Shown here: in pieces, positions 5,857 to 7,061 of the stretch
Position numbering within the stretch: position 1 is the first letter of the stretch
Layout of the letters: each line of letters begins with the position of its first letter
Assembly: GCA_030628575.1 (NCBI GenBank)
Contig: DAOVQR010000032.1
Span: 1-7,061, forward strand
DNA length: 7,061 nucleotides
Origin: a bacterium
Lineage (GTDB): Bacteria > Patescibacteriota > UBA1384 > JAMDBS01 > DAOVQR01
Reading direction: 5' to 3'
Made by a program: the position numbers and the translations under genes
Notes under the pieces: model-generated
What the model was told of the DNA's origin: nothing
Databases searched by the model: none
What the model saw: the letters and a program-made list of their open reading frames with translations, nothing else

Positions 5857-7061
5857 TTATATTTTTTTGCTCCAGTCAATTTGCCAGTTGCCCCACGGAC
5901 GTTTAAGACATATTAGTCTTTTCACTTTCTTTTCTTTTTCTCCGTAATCCTTGAGGGTTATTTTAGCAATTCCCGTGCATTCCTCTTTATTTTTGAATTT
6001 TACATTTCTAAAATTGTCTAAATAACAATATTCTATCCGGCTCACTGCCTTTTGGAATTCATCACTAGACATATTCTTTTTGCTTCTTGCATCATATGAC
6101 AAAATTCCATATGCATCATAGTAACGCTTGTTGTTGAGATAATAGTAATATAATCTTACCATATCGGTAGGATTATACTTACCTCTCAATACAAAACTAC
6201 CTAAAGCAATTTTTTCATCACCATTATATATTCTCAACAAGTACTCACCCGATCTACTATAATAAGGAAAATCTATTGTTGTGTTAACGATGCCGTTTTT
6301 TTGTTTGCGATTTAATTGAACAGGAATTGAACATTCATTTATTCTATCGATATTAGAATATAGATAGATTTTCAATTTGCAATTTTTGTTCATTATTTTA
6401 TGCAATCGATTATTGTACTTTAATGAAACACCAACCTTATTCATTGCCGACAAAAAGTTTGTATCAACACCTTTGGGTTTCCCACTAACAACAGGACCAT
6501 CAAAAAAGACAATTTCACAGTTGGAAAATGGATGAGGATATATATCAGTTTCTATTTTATGAATCCATGCCAATTTCTTCTTGGCAATTTCATTTTTCGG
6601 TTGATATCGAATGATAAACTCGTATATTGATTTTGCGTCATAATACGAACCTCTGCCAAAAATCAGTTCATTTTGATATAATTTTTGGGCGAATTTCTCA
6701 GCAATCTGAAAAACTTCAGGTTCAGTTTCCACATATCTTGGATTCATTGATAGAGCATCATCAAACATTTTTATTATTCTGTTTTTATCTGCACCATCCA
6801 TATGAGTCAAAGAATAACCAATACGCAAACACCCTTTATGATATCTGGGGTTTCTCGCTAATACCTTGGAATAATATTCTGTGGCTTTTGGATATTCCTT
6901 TTGGGCAAAATAATAATCTGCCTGATAAGGATCGAAAAACGAGATATTAAATAAAAATCCAAGAAATGTAAGAGACAAATACCCAGCCAAACAGAGGGAT
7001 GTAAAAATCCTATTTTTGCGGAAAAACTTTTTCGTATCAATATTAAAGCAGGTGATATCAT
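5857..7061 (-). CDS. Membrane-anchored TPR protein with C-terminal beta/NTF2-like domains (5' end outside window)
   Basis: The frame is open to the right edge. The first in-frame alternative start, TTG at 6990, lies within a hydrophobic segment, and no in-frame ATG exists between it and the edge, so the true start is probably beyond 7061. Upstream codons read KKFFRKNRIFTSLC, then AGYLSLTFLGFLFNISFF, a basic stretch followed by one membrane helix (signal anchor or signal peptide). Counting from the TTG, residues 22-55 are a TPR-type helix pair (YQADYYFAQKEYPKATEYYS, then LARNP), with a degenerate second unit at 70-86. A third at 112-145 contains YYDAKSIYEF. Residues 155-270 are beta-rich and may be an Ig-like sandwich. 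Residues 274-374 (YYYYLNNKRYYDAYGILS onward, ending in WGNWQIDW) look like an NTF2-like domain. TPRs mediate protein contacts; the client is unknown. It is convergent with the trpS operon. Confidence 0.75.
   Translation of the reverse strand, partial: DITCFNIDTKKFFRKNRIFTSLCLAGYLSLTFLGFLFNISFFDPYQADYYFAQKEYPKATEYYSKVLARNPRYHKGCLRIGYSLTHMDGADKNRIIKMFDDALSMNPRYVETEPEVFQIAEKFAQKLYQNELIFGRGSYYDAKSIYEFIIRYQPKNEIAKKKLAWIHKIETDIYPHPFSNCEIVFFDGPVVSGKPKGVDTNFLSAMNKVGVSLKYNNRLHKIMNKNCKLKIYLYSNIDRINECSIPVQLNRKQKNGIVNTTIDFPYYSRSGEYLLRIYNGDEKIALGSFVLRGKYNPTDMVRLYYYYLNNKRYYDAYGILSYDARSKKNMSSDEFQKAVSRIEYCYLDNFRNVKFKNKEECTGIAKITLKDYGEKEKKVKRLICLKRPWGNWQIDWSKKI

Noticed and set aside
6858..7061. 67-aa minus-strand ORF starting with ATG at the right edge
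   Set aside because: It overlaps the TPR gene in another frame. The TPR frame gives a basic N-terminus, a membrane helix and then TPR motifs continuously, so this ORF is a shadow.

Overview
The window looks like chromosomal DNA from an uncultivated bacterium of the Candidate Phyla Radiation (Patescibacteria, Parcubacteria- or Microgenomates-like). The DNA is AT-rich (roughly one third G+C by eye). It has a small DUF5679-type zinc ribbon, short envelope-anchored proteins of unknown function, and dispersed intergenic repeats plus AAAATTC heptamer tracts. I associate this combination with CPR genomes; it is not proof. No key gene contains an in-frame TGA, so the ordinary bacterial code fits.

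Layout, left to right. (1) 2-145 (+) is the tail of an FtsX/MacB-type ABC transporter permease. (2) 243-407 (+) is a 54-aa DUF5679-like zinc-ribbon protein. It converges on groEL across a perfect hairpin (424-471) that can terminate transcription from both sides. (3) 519-2557 (-) is the groES-groEL chaperonin operon, with related repeats on both sides of groEL. (4) 2744-4028 (-) holds two overlapping paralogous nucleotidyltransferase-fold genes (213 and 217 aa) of unknown function, reading toward groES. (5) 4183-5742 (+) is trpS followed closely by a membrane-anchored protein. (6) A convergent terminator (about 5818-5845) separates that pair from 5857-7061 (-), a large membrane-anchored TPR protein that is open at the window edge.

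The most striking non-gene structure is a 95-nt element present twice in inverted orientation, directly in front of groES (2555-2649, minus) and trpS (4091-4185, plus). The two copies align without a gap at about 84% identity, through the Shine-Dalgarno site and the start codon. Each copy is itself a long imperfect palindrome made of degenerate 10-12-nt units. Two functionally unrelated housekeeping genes therefore share one 5' leader module. The two copies also bracket the nucleotidyltransferase pair like long terminal inverted repeats. This is the best candidate here for an undescribed element.

Functional links are modest. GroES and GroEL form the folding chamber and TrpRS charges tRNA-Trp. 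The gene after trpS and the TPR gene both appear to carry small C-terminal extracytoplasmic domains. Nothing in the sequence shows that the nucleotidyltransferase pair is linked functionally to the chaperonin, apart from same-strand adjacency.
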